Shown here: piece by piece, positions 63,331-64,000 of the stretch | Layout: every line of letters starts with the position of its first letter | Position numbering within the stretch: position 1 is the stretch's first letter | Origin: Cricetomys ansorgei | Lineage: Eukaryota > Chordata > Mammalia > Rodentia > Nesomyidae | Direction: 5' to 3' | DNA length: 64,000 nt | Assembly: GCA_026225945.1 (NCBI GenBank) | Contig: JAMJFZ010001089.1 | Location: 2,548,501-2,612,500 of the forward strand | Notes under the pieces: model-generated | What the model saw: the letters and a program-made list of their open reading frames with translations, nothing else | What the model was told of the DNA's origin: nothing | The model's database searches: none | Made by a program: the position numbers and the translations under genes

Positions 63331-64000
63331 GTAGCGGAAATCACATGACACAGTCCAGTTATTTACAAAGATAGTTCTTTGACCTTGGGCACTTTACATG
63401 TGATTTGATTTTTTTTTTTAAAACAAAAAACAGTGTCTACAATTGTGCTAAAATGTCTAAAATGTGTTTTCCTGAGATCTTGAGATTTTGCTTTCCTCTG
63501 AAACAAACTTGTAAACGAGAAGCAGACATGTGCAGAGCCAGGCTCTCCCAAAGGATACAGGTACATGTCTGGACTTGGGGCATTTGAAGACATCTGCATG
63601 ATGGAGGGCATTCTTCTTGCTTTCCCCTACCACCTGCCTTTTTGAGGACCTACTCATAGTCAGCAGATCACTAGGTGCTCTCCAAGTAAGTTTAGTGCTC
63701 GTCCCAATTTGAATTTTCACAATCACTGGCCACTTAATGACAATTATTATTAAGCATGAGCTATGTACTAAGGTACTTGGTATGCGAACAAAGGACAACT
63801 GTCATTGATACCACATGCACAAAAAAAAAAAGAAGAAGAAAGAAAGATAGAAAGAAAGAATAAGAAAACTTTCTGTTAAATCAGTAAATGAGCCAGTATC
63901 CCTTATGGAATCACAGAGTCAATGGCCAAAACAAGTCAGCAAGAATGTTACAGTAGAAAGCAGAGCTGATGCTGTAGAAATGAGGCAAAGCCATGAGTCT
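63331..64000. other. unassigned sequence
   Basis: No gene. CACTGGCCACTTAATGACAA and GAGCTATGTACTAAGGTACT near 63725-63775 hint at a MIR/L2 scrap. An impure AAAG/AAG tract lies at 63820-63865. Confidence 0.4.

Overview
The window is nuclear DNA from a muroid rodent. The evidence is rodent-specific SINEs of several families (B1, B2, B3, B4 and ID), Lx-type L1 3' ends, the rodent hAT repeat URR1, and many rodent LTR-like repeats, laid over older mammalian L2, MIR, L1M, MLT1 and Tigger relics. Several B1 copies carry an ACAACAGAGAAAC variant where the mouse consensus I remember reads CTACACAGAGAAAC. Together with an abundant unfamiliar ~330-bp LTR family, this suggests a non-Mus muroid, possibly a cricetid. 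The genus cannot be fixed from the sequence alone.

I find no convincing protein-coding gene. The longest reading frames (170 and 178 codons) are isolated and recognisable as nothing. Many others are translations of SINEs, LTRs or microsatellites. The window therefore reads as intergenic or deep intronic sequence. The one stretch that looks like a possible coding exon is 49791-49890: pyrimidine tract and AG, 100 bases open in one frame with an ATG in strong context, retained CpGs, then a GT donor.

Layout: 0-6 kb holds an AT-rich repeat-free block (880-1460), an MLT1 LTR split by a younger LTR, an L2 and a broken tRNA-Met-like copy. 6-13 kb holds nested LTRs, including a 725-bp solo LTR with a perfect 6-bp target duplication, and an old L1 split by URR1. 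13-22 kb is mostly unassigned, with a CpG-retaining stretch at 15.58-16.22 kb and old DNA transposons. 22-27 kb is SINE-, microsatellite- and L1-rich. 27-33 kb has a 33-34-bp minisatellite and a triplet tract, each interrupted by an LTR of the same family. 33-36 kb is an L1 3' end. 36-45 kb is mostly unassigned, with a candidate conserved block near 42.0-42.3 kb. 45.4-47.2 kb is an internally deleted L1 that keeps its 5' UTR and a 12-bp target duplication. 47-57 kb mixes SINEs, LTRs and unassigned DNA. 57.5-60.1 kb is another L1 3' end. 62.4-63.3 kb is a repeat-free, CpG-retaining block that is a good candidate for a conserved regulatory element.

The most striking feature is the set of seven solo LTRs of about 314-338 bp: 7868, 12490, 20870, 29222, 31761, 50734 and 56975. 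All have TG/CA-type or slightly decayed ends, and all have recognisable 6-bp target duplications, three of them perfect. This indicates an ERV2/ERVK-like family at high local density with no internal region left. Family names for old repeats come from memory of consensus sequences, not from a database search, and most boundaries are accurate to roughly 10-30 bases unless a target duplication is quoted.
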